The notes beneath the pieces are model-generated. The model saw only the letters and a list, made by a program, of their open reading frames with translations. It ran no database searches and was not told the DNA's origin. A stretch of DNA of 64,000 nt, from positions 32,279,544-32,343,543 of the forward strand of contig NC_084887.1 in the NCBI RefSeq assembly GCF_958979055.1, written 5' to 3'. Origin of the DNA: Alnus glutinosa (Eukaryota; Streptophyta; Magnoliopsida; Fagales; Betulaceae). Below are positions 36,996 through 48,726 of this stretch, one piece after another. Made by a program: the position numbers and the translations under genes. Within the stretch, counting starts at the first letter, position 1. Every line of letters starts with the position of its first letter.

Positions 36996-39098
36996 CACAA
37001 AAAAAAAAAAAAAAACGTCATGGGGGTATGATAGGTAATTCCGGTCAAATTATTTCTTGTGACACACCGTCATGGCCCCTCCTAATAGAAGGGGACATTG
37101 CAATCCCAATGATAGTCAATAGATTGGTTTATAAGCGAAGTTTATAGAATTGCTAGCGTAGAGAAATAAAATTAGATATAGAATTGCTAATTTGGGTTAG
37201 TCAATCCGTACGTGAACCTAAAAAGGTTTCAAGGGTTTATATATATATATATATTAAAACCTTTTTGGTTTGTGAAAATCATTAAAAACCGATATAGTAA
37301 TAATTCTATTAATTAATGAGTTCTTTAGCCCGTGAAGTTTACTAACGAGTAGAAAGTTGCTTGTAGACTTGTAGTATTCTCTTTTGGGCTATTTGAAGCG
37401 CCAAGGGCCCAAGTCCCATTAAAATCAAGTTTTTTTTTTTTCCTCCTAATCTAGTTTTGCTTCTTTTGATTTTAAACTGCAAGGTTTTTATTCTGTTACC
37501 TTTTGTCACAAAGTAAATGTAATAAAATAAATAGAAAGTTTATGGCAATAGGCTAACAAAAGTTGTCATTCCACAATCTCTAAAGCAAATTTGAATAGAA
37601 AATTATTCCGTTTTTATTCATGATATTGTATTTACTGCAAAAATTAAGTTATTTTGATATTAAGGAAAGCCTAAAATGTATTTCTCTTGGGTTTTAGATG
37701 ATGTAAATCTTACTTTTCAAATCAATTATTTTTTATCCATTTTGTTCATTCTTTTTAAATTATTATGTTGAAACGGTTAATTAATTTTTTTTTTCCCACT
37801 ATTACGATGTTAAAAAAACATATTGTACCTCGCTCTCATTGACTCTAGGTTTTTTTACTTTAAACTTTGATGCTGAATGCAATAAAAAATTTAAAACCTG
37901 TTTACTATAATATATTGGTTAACATCATACATCGAAGAGCCAACAACCAAGCTTTTTAGTTTGAATGTACTAATTTTTGGAAGTAGGAGTTTTAACTTTT
38001 TGCAACAAGAGGGATGCACCATGTTGAGGGCAAAATATGGAGATTAGGTTAGAAAAGTGCATGTGTTATGCACGTGATCGAGATTTCGTCTTATTTATTT
38101 ATTTGTTAAGAAATAGTAGTTTAAAAAAATTGAGTGTGACCGGCGACGATTTGTAAAAATAATATGTAAATAAATGATAATTGAAAGGGTAAAAGTAATT
38201 AATCATAAAAAAATGAAGCGTCGAAAATAAGATCATCCTTTTATATCTTATATCCTCTTTTAGTAGGCCATCCTTCCCTCGGTAAATAAGAATTGAATTT
38301 AGGTTAAAATACATAGTAGACTTTGAATCTAAGCCTTAGAATTTACATAATTAAGTTTAAGTTGAGATACATTTATTATCCCTCAAATTAGACTTGGATT
38401 TATCATCTTAAATTTTAAAAGTATCAGTGAGCAAAGGCATTTAGTCAAACTGAGAAACACAAATTAACTGGCAAACTAGAAAATTGACCACTAACTGACA
38501 AACTTCCGTTTACTCATGTGGCATAATTTCATTGGATAATAAACTTAAAACATCATGCTTTGCAGAAGAATGTAACCTCAAATACTTTTTTTCTTTTTTT
38601 TCTTGTCGATTTTGTCAAATAGTGACAAAGTAAATCAAACACAACGTGAAGACAGCTTTAAGGTTAGGTTCTTCCCACATTTCTATGCCGGGATTTTACT
38701 TCTTCGAGCTCTGACAAGTTGTCTCACCAAGCAAAACCAGATGGTTCTTGAGCCAAAGGTACTTCACCTCAAACCCAGAGCTTCGATTCTGTATTCTCAG
38801 TTTGATCTGTGCTTAAAAATTTCGTCTTAGATCATATCGTTGCATAAAAGATTGTTTCTTCATAGTCTGACTGGAGATTGGGGGTTTCGATCTGAACTGT
38901 AATGCCTGGTTCTAATCAATGATTCTTTGAGCTCCCAGTATTTTTGTTAATGGGTTTTCTCATTTTATGCTAGAGATCAATATTTTAGATTTTGAAATTT
39001 TGGATCTTTTGGTGTGGGAGCCATGATTTAGGGTTGGCATTGGGTATTTGGACGAGCCTTAACATTGGGTTAATTGGGATTTGCCAGAATTTAGCACC
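36790..39098. other. Intergenic spacer leading to the F-box gene
   Basis: The stretch is AT-rich, with a TA run at about 36950-36991 followed by poly-A, a short TA run at about 37241-37254, and T-rich tracts. The last 350-450 bases before 39099 are less AT-biased and probably include the 5' UTR and promoter of the F-box gene. No TATA box is confidently placed. Confidence 0.4.
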
Positions 39099-40415
39099 AT
39101 GGATGGTATTGGGGAATCTTCTGAATCGGCGCCTGGAGTACCTAGTTCTCAATTGAAGAGCAATGGGTCTTTTCGTGAAGGTGATAGGTCTCCTAAGCAA
39201 GTGTCACCTCTTAGGGGTGGTGGGTCGAGGAATACGAGTCCATTGGGTCGGGTAGGATCAAGGAACACTAGCCCTTCAAGGCAGAAGGTGATTAAGACCA
39301 AACCACGTGGATTTGATGAGGAAAGGGTTGCTACATTTGTTAAAGCTGCTCACCCTGATGTTCAAATGGAAGATAGTATATGGGCAATGTTGCCTGAAGA
39401 CTTGCTGAATGAGATTTTAGCGAGGGTTCCTCCGTTTATGATCTTTCGCCTACACTCTGTTTGTAAAAGGTGGAATTCGATTCTTCAAGATATTAGCTTT
39501 CTTAAATTCCACTCACAAGTGTCATCTCATGGGCCTTGTCTTCTTACATTTTGGAAGAACTCTCAGATCCCACAATGCTCAGTCTTCAGCTTGCCTTTGA
39601 AAACGTGGTATAAGATTCCATTCACATTTTTGCCACAGTGGGCGTTCTGGTTGGTTGGTTCTTCAGGTGGTCTTGTTTGCTTTTCTGGGCTCGATGGGCT
39701 AGCTTTCAAAACTTTAGTTTGTAATCCCCTCACACAAACTTGGAGGACGTTGCCGATCATGCATTATAATCAGCAGAGGCAACTGATCATGGTCGTTGAT
39801 AGGACAGACCGATCATTTAAGGTAATAGCCACTAGTGATATTTACGGTGACAGATCATTGCCCACAGAAGTATATGATTCGAAGCTTAACAGTTGGTCAC
39901 TTCACCAGGTAATGCCTGCAGTTAATCTTTGCTCCTCGAAGATGGCATATTGCGACTCCAAATTGTACTTGGAAACCCTTTCACCGCTTGGTCTGATGAT
40001 GTATCGGATGGATGCGAGTTACTGGGAACACATTCCAGCTAAGTTCCCACGTTCTTTGTTGGATGGTTATTTGGTTGCTGGAACCCAGAAGCGTCTGTTT
40101 CTAGTTGGCAGGATTGGTCTTTATAGTACGCTTCAGAGTATGAGAATTTGGGAATTGGACCATGCAAAAGTTATCTGGGTGGAGATTAGCAGGATGCCAC
40201 CAAAGCATTTTCGAGCTTTGTTGAGGTTATCAGCTGAGAGGTTTGAGTGCTTTGGTCAGGATAATTTGATCTGTTTCACATCTTGGAACCAAGGGAAGGG
40301 TCTTCTGTATGATGTGGATAAGAAGGTTTGGTCCTGGATTGCTGGCTGTGCTCTTCAGTCATACAACAGCCAGGTTTGTTTCTATGAGCCAAGATTTGAT
40401 GCTTCCATCTACTGA
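39099..40415 (+). CDS. F-box protein of the At5g15710 type (F-box/kelch-like), intronless
   Basis: A single exon encodes 438 residues from ATG 39099 to TGA 40413-40415. The frame is open upstream to a TTG, but the family starts at MDGIGESSE. An N-terminal Ser/Pro-rich linker has two GSRNTSP repeats (about residues 42-48 and 53-59), possible phosphosites. The F-box lies at about residues 95-140 ([15 protein letters not shown], then [14 protein letters not shown]). The rest is a beta-propeller-like domain with [18 protein letters not shown] blade motifs and a conserved end ([17 protein letters not shown]). Family knowledge: the F-box binds SKP1/ASK proteins and the C-terminal domain selects substrates for SCF ubiquitin ligases; the substrate is unknown. 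Length and order match the Arabidopsis protein (about 450 residues). Confidence 0.95.
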   Translation: MDGIGESSESAPGVPSSQLKSNGSFREGDRSPKQVSPLRGGGSRNTSPLGRVGSRNTSPSRQKVIKTKPRGFDEERVATFVKAAHPDVQMEDSIWAMLPEDLLNEILARVPPFMIFRLHSVCKRWNSILQDISFLKFHSQVSSHGPCLLTFWKNSQIPQCSVFSLPLKTWYKIPFTFLPQWAFWLVGSSGGLVCFSGLDGLAFKTLVCNPLTQTWRTLPIMHYNQQRQLIMVVDRTDRSFKVIATSDIYGDRSLPTEVYDSKLNSWSLHQVMPAVNLCSSKMAYCDSKLYLETLSPLGLMMYRMDASYWEHIPAKFPRSLLDGYLVAGTQKRLFLVGRIGLYSTLQSMRIWELDHAKVIWVEISRMPPKHFRALLRLSAERFECFGQDNLICFTSWNQGKGLLYDVDKKVWSWIAGCALQSYNSQVCFYEPRFDASIY

Positions 40416-42665
40416 GGAAATTTTGCTTTGCGGTGTCCATTTTTATCTATTATATGAGGTTTAAGAGGAATTAACATCCTCATTTTGCTTCTTCTCTCAT
40501 ATCCTTCTTCTGCACATCCATGAGAAAGGTTCTTCACACTAAGCTAGTCACTTCATCATTCAATTCCTTTGAGCTTTCATGCTATATCAGCAATAAAGGT
40601 GCATCAGAAAAGAGCCTTGTTGAAGATTTTGGTCATGCAAGGGTGATATCACCTTGTACGAGGGCTCTGTAATGCACAATGATTGAGAAAGGTTGTAGTT
40701 TAGACAAGGGCTGTGCTTGTTAAGGATGTACGTGGATGATGACTAGGGAAGGAACGCCAGAAGGCAATTTTCTTTCCAACTTTTGTAAAATATTTGGAAG
40801 TTATTTGTACATGCCAGCTACATATCTCTAACTTTTACTGCTATCTTGGTTATTTATTAAATATTAGAATGAGTTGTTTCTAATTATGTGGTCATCCTGG
40901 TTTCTGTATTGCATTTATGTTACAAAATGGTGAATGTGTCTGTGTTTGCCACTTTGATTTGCTTTTGTATGTGATTAGAAATTCTTGTATATCAGTAAAT
41001 ATGGGTTTGGTATGGTTAAGTTTCACTTTTTTTCTTTCCTTGTTCCTACCGTGCCTTCTATACTTGTTATGTGGACAGCCATTTGTCTTTTGCTATTGAT
41101 GAGGCAGTAAACTTATGTGCTCTTGCTTTTGGGATCACTGACCTTACGAATTTTTATGTTCATCCCAATTCACTTGTGTATTTACTTTTCTGTCATTGAC
41201 TGTACGGGAAAGGATTCCACAGTTTCTGATGCTAATTTCATTTTCAGAATTAACCCACTAATTCTGTAGCAAATGGACTTTTTGACTCCTGTGGTTCAAC
41301 TGAAGTGTGATAAACTTGGGTTTCAATAGTGCCTTATTACATTATTCAAGGGGGTCATTGTACCAAACAAGATCAGCTTCTACTTGATGACAAAGGTCTT
41401 TTAAGTACTTGATCACATGCCCATCCGCATCAGGGGCATTGGGGATATCAGCTAAAGCTCTTACTGTAGTCATAGTTGGATGCATTATTGCTCAAAACCA
41501 TCTAAAGTTGTTTGTTTTTATTTACTCTGTTTACTGAAGTTGCGGATATATAAGGTTTCTTTTTATGGGAGGGACTGGCTATACATGAAGATCAAAGCTG
41601 TATTGAGAAGTTACAACTGGGCTTTAGTTACTGTTTTCTGAGGATACTCTGGGTTCTACATTCCAAATTTTGTTGCTTATTTGATTGATATATTTCTGAC
41701 TGTTCCACGTATTTTCAGTTGTACAGAAAGGGGTACTTCATAGCTGCAACCTTGCCATCTCTTCAGGTTGGTGCCAGCCTCTAAATGGCTGTTTCTTATC
41801 CTGCATGTCTAGGTACCCAACAGGTTGGATTTATAGCTTTGTTGAGTTGATTCTAAATTCATAACTAAAAGGATTATGGCTGCCGTCATCGCTAATTCTT
41901 AGAACAATAACCTATTGTTGGACTCATTCATTGTCAAGTCTTGATCTTCGGCATGCCAGCCACATTACACCGTATACATGGTGCTTGAAGAGGTCTAAAC
42001 AGTCTTTAAGTTGAATTTTCTTCTTTACTTAACCAAATACCAATATTAGATGGTAGCTTATAATCCTCACTGCTTTTCTCGAGATCTTGTTGGGAAAGCT
42101 TGCCTAGATTATTGATGGGGGTTATATTGGAAAGTAGTTGTCTAGCCATGTAAGCATGAGCAGTAACTTGATATTTGTATGACCATTTTTCTTCAAGTAT
42201 GTACGGTAGATTGCATCCCACTTTTTCTCATCGGTTTTGCCTACAATTTTCTTCATATTGAAATGATCAATTGAAAACATGTAATAAAGTATCCTTTCTG
42301 TGAGTTCCTAGCACGAGCATCATTAAGAACTGCATATGGACGTGTGAAAAACATGCTTTCCTTGTTCCCCTATAAACTGTGATAGGGCAAATCAACTTGA
42401 AATGTAATTTCAGGCTAAAGTTCTGCATCATGGACTATGGTGCAATCTGAAGTAACTGACCCCACTTCAGTTTTCTACTGAACTCGATTCTCCAAGTATT
42501 GCAACCTGTTTTTATCTTTGGTTGCTTAAGCTGTTGGTTTAGCCTTTTAGTCTTTGTTGTATAATAAGGTTTATGTATAATGGTGCATTTTGTTGTTGGT
42601 ATATAGTTACCTTCTCTCTATTAGTTCCTTTATTTTATGGATGAATCTTAGATATTACCTATACC
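40416..42665. other. 3' UTR of the F-box gene and spacer with coding-like fragments
   Basis: The first 400-450 bases are probably 3' UTR. Beyond that two minus-strand frames look coding-like: 41342-41485 (separate entry) and 42006-42221. The latter contains LEEKWSYKYQVTAHAYMARQLL and then NIGIWLSKEE. No family was recognised and no splice-linked gene could be built; a decayed gene is possible. Confidence 0.35.
41342..41485 (-). other. Unassigned 47-codon reading frame
   Basis: The minus-strand frame runs from ATG at 41485 to TAA at 41344-41342. It encodes a peptide including RALADIPNAPDADGHVIKYL and DLVWYNDPLE. The codon pattern is gene-like and an AG acceptor sits inside the frame (before the VRALAD segment), so it may be the last exon of a gene or pseudogene. 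No family was recognised. Confidence 0.3.
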
Positions 42666-43135
42666 AACTTTTTTCTTTTGACAAGTAAATCAATCTCATT
42701 AGACATGCACATAGGGGCACATTCTTAGTACACACTACACAGAAAGTACACAAGAGAACCTCTTATTCAAGAGAAAACGAAGAACAAAAGTTCAAAAAAT
42801 CAGAAAATCTAGAGAGAAGCAAACTATTATATGCTGCTATCCATGTGAAAAAGGGAGTTGAATGTATTATTTTTCAGCTCTTCCTCCAAAGTCTCTCTAT
42901 CTGATTCATCAAAAAAAAAAGTCTCTCTATCTTCAAAGGTCCATGCATTCCGTTATCTTCAAATACACCATATTAAACATAAAGGCACCAACCTCTAAAC
43001 TAGTTGGTGTGTGCTGTTGGACTTTAGTATTATAGTATACTTGGTGCTTGGTAATGGGGGGCATCCCCCATATGACGATGAATTTCCTGAGTTGAAATAG
43101 ATGTTCATTCCACAACGGACCTCTTTTTATTTTTC
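42666..43135 (-). mobile_element. LINE-like 3' tail fragment
   Basis: The start is T-rich ('ttttttcttttgacaagtaaatcaatctcatta') followed by 'ggggcacattcttagtacacac', which is the complement of the usual plant L1 3' tail. Downstream lies 'atacaccatatta' as in other L1 copies here. It is decayed, and the ends are approximate. Confidence 0.5.
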
Positions 43136-43149
43136 AATAATTATATTAG

Positions 43150-43233
43150 GTGGTAGATTCTGATAGGGTAGCAGATAGTCGCAGACATGCAGAAGCAGCT
43201 GTTAGTTATGATGACATTGAAGGGAAAGGGCAG
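43150..43233 (+). other. Possible orphan exon
   Basis: A pyrimidine-rich tract and AG acceptor (to 43149) precede 28 open codons including DSRRHAEAAVSYDDIEGKGQ, followed by a GTAACT donor at 43234. It is flanked by no other recognised exon. It may be a gene fragment or chance. Confidence 0.25.
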
Positions 43234-43800
43234 GTAACTCACCTCCTTTCCTCCCGTTGTCACTATACTAAACCAAAGCAATGAAAACGCCAGCAGCTTG
43301 TTTGCATGGAAATGAAAACTCAGATTACGCGCGTCAACCAACCAAAACATATTAAAAAGAGTGAGGTAACAAATTGAAGATTCATTTGAATGCGTTGGGA
43401 TAACAAGTGAAGAAGATTCGTGTTATTTGTTATTTCTGTGAAGAATGAATGATTTGATTGTCGTGAACTCAAGCCAGATAAAACAGTTTCACCTGGAAAA
43501 AGATAAAACAAAATTTTGAACTTGACAAAAATCTTTTCCGATCAATCGTGAACTGTAGAAATCTCTTAAAAATATTTTTATAGATCCCCACAACTCACCT
43601 GGGCAATTATTCTCACGAGTAAGCCTAGAAAATAGACAAAATGTTAAACGTGAGTTTAGGCACAATAAGAACATTTGGAAGATTGAGACGAGGGCGATAC
43701 GTAGAAAAAAGCAGTAGAGCCAGTAGGCGAAATTGGTGAGCGCATAATGATAAATCAATCTGTCCTATGCGCGTAGGCCTCAGTTTCACAACTAACGTGA

Positions 43801-43854
43801 GTCCCATACCGGAAGCGAGTGAAAGGCATATCACGAAGGCTCTTGTATATAAAG
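43801..43854 (+). promoter_or_regulatory. snRNA promoter: upstream sequence element and TATA box
   Basis: GTCCCATACCG at 43801-43811 matches the plant snRNA USE (RTCCCACATCG) at nine of eleven positions. TATATAAAG lies at 43846-43854. The 34-bp gap between them is the spacing known for RNA polymerase II snRNA genes; Pol III genes are about 10 bp shorter. The TATA box begins 32 bp before the RNA start. Confidence 0.85.
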
Positions 43855-43877
43855 GAATAGAAGAGCCCCGTTTGAAC

Positions 43878-44039
43878 ATACTTACCTGGACGGGGTCTAT
43901 GGGTGATCAACAAGGCCCATTGCCTAGGTTAGTGACCTCCATTGCACTACGGAGGGGTGCTGCCCTAAGGTCTGTCCAAAGCGGCAGAGCCTACGTCATA
44001 ATTTGTGATAGTGGGGGCCTGCGTCCGCGCGGCCCCTTT
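43878..44039 (+). ncRNA. U1 small nuclear RNA
   Basis: It begins ATACTTACCTGG, whose ACTTACCTG pairs with 5' splice sites. It then follows the U1 fold: stem-loop I (GGACGGGG...GGCCCAT), stem-loop II ('gacctccattgcacta'), stem-loop III ('ggtctgtccaaagcgg'), an Sm site (AATTTGTG) and a GC-rich 3' hairpin (GGGGGCC...GGCCCC). The 3' end is estimated from that hairpin, and a weak 3'-box-like 'caaagaagtcttta' follows near 44050. U1 RNA is the 5' splice-site recognition RNA of the spliceosome. The stem-loop I loop reads GATCAACAAGG where GATCANGAAGG is expected, so this may be a variant copy. Open frames across it are incidental. Confidence 0.92.
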
Positions 44040-44471
44040 CCCAAAACTAACAAAGAAGTCTTTATGTTTAAAAAGTCTGGTTCCTTTTCGTTTAGTTTCT
44101 ACTTTTCCTGGCCAATCGAACCCAAGATCTGATATTATAGTACTATATCATATTTTGGAAAAGATTTTATTTTATTTTTATATTTTTCTATCCTTTTCTT
44201 ATCCTTCCATTTTAAAAATCAACATTAACCTCAACACATCAACAAAAAAAACACCATTCAGATCATGCAGCCAAAAGCCTCGAACATTGAGAAATTAAAT
44301 CGATCTAAAAGTTCTAAGACTAGACTAACTTGATGGTAGCTACTTTTTGTTCTTTTTCTTTTTTTAATTTTTTTTATTTATTAACGATTCAATGATTTAG
44401 CACCCTATACATAGAATATCTTGGTATTACCTATAGCCATAGGTCGCCCTCTTGCTATGATGTATCCTCTT

Positions 44472-45515
44472 TTTTTTTTTTTTTTTTTTCTTTTTTTTTT
44501 TCTTTTTTTTTTTTAATTTTTTAACGTAAAAGACACCTTCATTACCGGAGCAAACGCCCGGAAACCACCCAAAAGGGTTTCAACGATCAGAAACATACAC
44601 AAATCAAAGAAAAGAAGGCATTACAAACGCCCGTAGGCGAAGCTAAATCAAGGCCGACGGCCGAAGGTAGTGAGTAGAGGTAAAGAACCTCTAACCACAA
44701 AGCAAGGGAAAACCCTAGCTTAAAGCAGCTACCGAAGACCGGTAGACTCTAAAACAGGTAAAGAATATACAAACAAAACAAGAAGAAGCACTGGAATACA
44801 AGCACAAGAAACAAATAGCCGGAGAAACCAGCGCGTGCGGAACACACGTCGTCTCTGGGAACCCCCCTAACAACGGACGACCTTCAGAAGTCCAGATCAG
44901 CACCTTGCGAAGCCGGAAAAGCAAGCCATAACCCGCACGCGCGGGGGCAGGATGGAAGACCCCCGACCTGTGCTGATCACGCGCCGACCAGGAGAGAGCT
45001 ACACGACCCGCCAGGTAACCATCGAGACCGGAGAGGGCCAAAGACCGCAAGAGGAAGATTCTTGTCGAAAAAGAGCCAATCGAGGTTAATAGATCTAACT
45101 TTGAACAACATCTCCGCCGGCCATTCTCCAACACCCGTCTATCTCCACGAACCAGAAACCAAAAGCCTATGCTTGCTCCAATCAAAGACAAAGAAAAACA
45201 AAAGAAAGAAAAATAAAGACAAAACAACCTCCACCAGTGCAGCACTGGGAGGAAGAAAACTCCAACAGCCCTAATGGCTTGGAGACAACATCCACCACTA
45301 GAAGGACGACCTAGGGGGAACAAAACCCTAGCCCTAACGGCCAAGGGAAAATTGAGCCAAAAAACGAAGCCGGGAGGAGGAGGCGTGAGGCCTCCTCCCC
45401 TGGAAGACAAGTTTCTCTCTAAAGACTCGCTCTCTAGAAGACTCTCGGACTTTCTCTCTCTACGCGAGAGAGGTATCAAATACACATTGACTAAGGCATT
45501 GCTTTTGGGACCAAC
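44472..45515 (-). mobile_element. Retroposon with 15-bp target duplication and poly-A tail (minus strand)
   Basis: ATGATGTATCCTCTT occurs at 44457-44471 and 45516-45530. Directly inside the left copy is a T-rich tract to about 44520, a poly-A tail read on the minus strand. The 1044-bp body is GC-richer than its surroundings and begins, on the minus strand, near a CTCTCTCGCGTAGAGAG stretch. A long minus-strand frame covers most of it, but the composition (runs of Ser, Leu, Arg, Phe) suggests non-coding LINE-derived sequence, probably an internally deleted copy. Confidence 0.8.
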
Positions 45516-45555
45516 ATGATGTATCCTCTTGCTATAATGTATAGGCAGATGGGAA

Positions 45556-45650
45556 AAGCTTGGTGCACAACACACAATTACTTGTATGAGTGGGATCCAT
45601 TTGAGTGAGTGGGTCCCACCCATGTAAGTAGGTTGTGTGCTGTTGTGCAA
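45556..45650. mobile_element. Short hairpin element
   Basis: Arms 'tggtgcacaacacacaattacttg' and the reverse complement of 'aagtaggttgtgtgctgttgtgca' flank a short loop of 'gtgggtcccac' type. It resembles the MITE at 63551-63717. Confidence 0.55.
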
Positions 45651-45689
45651 GAATCAAATTCCTAAGCAGATTAGGATCCCTTAAATTTT

Positions 45690-45968
45690 TTGCCCCAAAT
45701 TTGAGAGAATTTGGACAGGTGATTGTAAGATAGTATTTCTGGGACTCACCTGACCAAATAAAAATTAGACTGTCCAACTACTTATCCAGTCAGATGGGTC
45801 TCATAAGTGCTCTCTCACAATCACTTGCACAAATTCTCTCAAATTCGGATTTCTGGGACTCACCTGACCAAATAAAAATTAAACTGTTCAACTACTTATC
45901 CAGTCAAGTGGGTCTCATAAGTGTTCTCTCACAATCACTTGCCCAAATTCTCTCAAATTCGGACAGAA
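45690..45968. mobile_element. MITE with a partial tandem copy
   Basis: 'aatttgagagaatttggacaggtgattgt' at the left is the inverse of 'acaatcacttgcacaaattctctcaaatt' near 45820-45850. The segment from 'ctgggactcacctgaccaaataaaaatt' to 'ctctcaaattcgga' is then repeated once more (about 118 bp). Related copies lie at 48127-48262 and 48727-48882. Confidence 0.7.
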
Positions 45969-46126
45969 AATTTGAGGAAATCTTGATATTGTATAGACAT
46001 AGATTGCCTTATGTGATTCAAACCCGTGACTTGATATCTACTTAGATCAACTTGTAATACACTTCAAAAATTAAATCAAATAAGCAAAAATAATGAAAAT
46101 AAATGAATTGTTTCATAAACTTATAA

Positions 46127-46131
46127 GGGTT

Positions 46132-46166
<35 letters not shown>

Positions 46167-46825
46167 CTTAAACTACCAGCCATTTTTAAAGTAGCTCACT
46201 GAACTAAAAGTGTATCACTCGAGCCCCACAAATTATCAAAGAGTACCAAAATGACTCATTTTGTCGAAAATATTCTTATAATACCTTTGTCATGTATCAT
46301 ATTTTCAATCAAAAATTAATAAAAATTAAAAATTAAATTTAAAAATCAAATAAATATTAAAAATATTAAAAAAGAAATAGTTAAAAAATAATAGAAAAGA
46401 AAAATATATGAACAGGTGACTGGGCAAAATGGGGGTGGCCATTTTGGCTAAGGGGGTGGCTCATGGCCGGTCTGAAGGTGGCTGAACCACCCCATGGCCC
46501 TTGGGGGTGGCCAAACCACCTCCAAATAGCAAAATGGGGTGGCTAAAACCACCTTTAGAGCTTGGCCACCCCTATTTTGTCCAAAGGGAAGAGTGAGTCA
46601 CCCCTTCATTTTTATTTTTTATTGATATTTTTAATATTTCTTTTATCTTTAAATTTTTATTATTTTTTAATTGAAAATATGAAATGTAGCAAGGGTATCA
46701 TAGGAATATTTTGACAAAATTGGTCTTTTTGGTACTCTTTGATAGTTTATAAGGTCCAAGAGATGTACTTGGTAGTTCAGCTTAAAAATAAATGGTAATA
46801 TAGGGGGCTTTTTTATAATTAAGCC
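46127..46825. mobile_element. Mutator-like MITE, 699 bp, 9-bp target duplication, GGGGTGGCC-rich core
   Basis: AACTTATAA at 46118-46126 and 46826-46834 flanks ends GGGTTAATTA and, inverted, GGCTTAATTA. Inverted arms of about 230 bp share 'tatcaaagagtaccaaaa' and 'catattttcaat'. The core (about 46430-46600) has many GGTGGC/GCCACC blocks in both orientations and could form a strong secondary hairpin. Confidence 0.85.
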
Positions 46826-46835
46826 AACTTATAAT

Positions 46836-48126
46836 GATCACTTCAAGGGGTGAGGTGAGGCCTCCTCAACTTAAATAACTTAGTTCTCATAATCGCATTC
46901 AATCCAAATCAAGAACATAAATACATAACATAGCCCAAGAAATAAATACCACGCCCAAAAAGCCATCTTCCACTTTGCATGCTACCTCCATTGAACACCC
47001 CATTCACAGACACGTGTTCACTCTAGCATAGAGATAGAAATTAGCTACAAATTTATCTATAGTTATATCCTATCAACCAGTCTAATATAATGATATGTGT
47101 CCCTTACCTTAACCGGTGAAAAACACAATTTTTTTTCTTCTTTATAGTATTAAAAAGAAATAGGTACTTTAGTAAACATGTCACTTTATTAGACAAATCT
47201 GCCGAACCTTAAAAATGACCATATTTTGGGTGGAACTACTCCCACCCATGGGTTTATACCCCCTCCAAAATTTTAAATTTCCTCTAAAGTTTATATTTTT
47301 AAAATATGAACCCTTAAAATGTGTTTGTTAATTAGTTTTGCCTACCCACACCTTGATTTCTTCCGCCCTTGCCCATATTGGATAGACTACAAGTTTTGGG
47401 TTTGACTTATAATTTAAAATTCAGAATTCAATATTTATCAAACACACATAACAGAGTAGTGGGTTGTTAGTTTTGAAATTAGTAAAAAGTGATGATGTGA
47501 TATAAAATAACAAGAATTTGTATAAAAAAGTGAAAAAAATTTTGTATTGTAGTAAATTTTTTTATTTGAATAGTAATAAAAAATTATTGATGTGATATAA
47601 AAAGTGAAAAAAATAAAAATATTTTAATGTTGATTAATAGTAAAATATATAAAAAAGTGATAAAAAAAATATATAAACAGTAACAGCATTATGCTGTTAT
47701 GATCCGTAACCTATCAAACAAGCCCAATGTCGTTTGAAAGCCATACAGATTTTCTTTCCTTTGAGGAAAATTGAACAAATCAAAAAAGTCTCACAATTTA
47801 AGGTACACCCGGCCCCTTCAACAGTACGTAGGACAGATATTAGTGGCCACTAAACTTTATATACCTCAAAAGCTGCGTATCCGTACAAGGGGGTACAAAT
47901 TTTAAGACTCCTTTATGAGAATGCTCGACTCTTTTGTTCCTTGTCAATTAAAAGTACAACCGTGATTATCTGCACGATGACAGATATTAGAACAACTAAT
48001 TACGATTACTACTACTATTACTACCATCCAAAGAATCATTTCAAAGATAAGGCCTCGGTAAATGGAGCCATGCTTTTCCTTTTCATTTGTCATTTTTTTA
48101 ATTTATATCTTTTATAATTACTTATT
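46836..48126. other. AT-rich spacer, no gene
   Basis: Nothing coding is visible. Several diffuse AAATATT/TTTTTAT tracts and no clear repeat boundaries. Confidence 0.4.
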
Positions 48127-48262
48127 TAAATTTAAAAAGTGATTGTGATAGACTACTTATAAGATTTATTGAACCAAATAAATGGTTTGACAGTTTAATT
48201 TTTATTTGGTCATTTCATAAGTGACCTCTCATAATCACCGGCCTGAATTCTCTCAAATTCAA
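48127..48262. mobile_element. Copy of the 45690 MITE family
   Basis: It shares 'agtgattgtgatagactacttataag', 'aatttttatttggtca', 'cataagtgacctctcataatcac' and 'gaattctctcaaattc' with the 45690 and 48727 copies. Confidence 0.65.
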
Positions 48263-48394
48263 ACAAATAATTATAGAATATAATCTCATTTTTTTATCTT
48301 TATTAACTTCATTTTCCGAAGGAGAAAAAAGTGTAAGTAATGAAAGAGATCCTTTGGGTGAAAGTTGTGGTAATTTAACAAGTTTTAGCCGGAT

Positions 48395-48726
48395 TCAAAA
48401 TTTTGTACCATTTTAAATAAATTGTAAATTCTTAAATTATGTAATTTTGACTATTTTTAGGCATTAAAACACTTGAAAAATACTACATAATAAAAATGTG
48501 ACATATTATCAATGCAAAAAAATTTTCTTTTCAAAATGCTTCATTTTCACTTTTACAGACATGTTTTACAACATAATTAAAGAGCAAGAATCTGATGAAA
48601 ATATATCAAATTCTCGACTATAATATGCTAATTTTCAATATGTGGCATTTTTCAAGACTTTCGATACTTAGAAATGATCAAAATTACATAATCTGATAAT
48701 TTACAATTTCTTTTAAATTGTAGAAG
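48395..48726. mobile_element. Inverted-repeat element
   Basis: 'aaattgtaaattcttaaattatgtaattttga' and 'cttgaaaaatactacat' recur inverted as 'tcaaaattacataatctgataatttacaattt' and 'atgtggcatttttcaag'. The arms are about 85-110 bp around an AT-rich core, and the element abuts the MITE at 48727. Confidence 0.65.

Noticed and set aside
43767..44298. Plus-strand open frames of 97-121 codons
   Set aside because: They overlap the U1 snRNA gene; the conserved sequence is RNA, not protein.
44715..45650. 311-codon minus-strand frame as a protein gene
   Set aside because: Its start lies in flanking DNA outside the retroposon, it crosses the 15-bp target duplication, and its composition looks non-coding.
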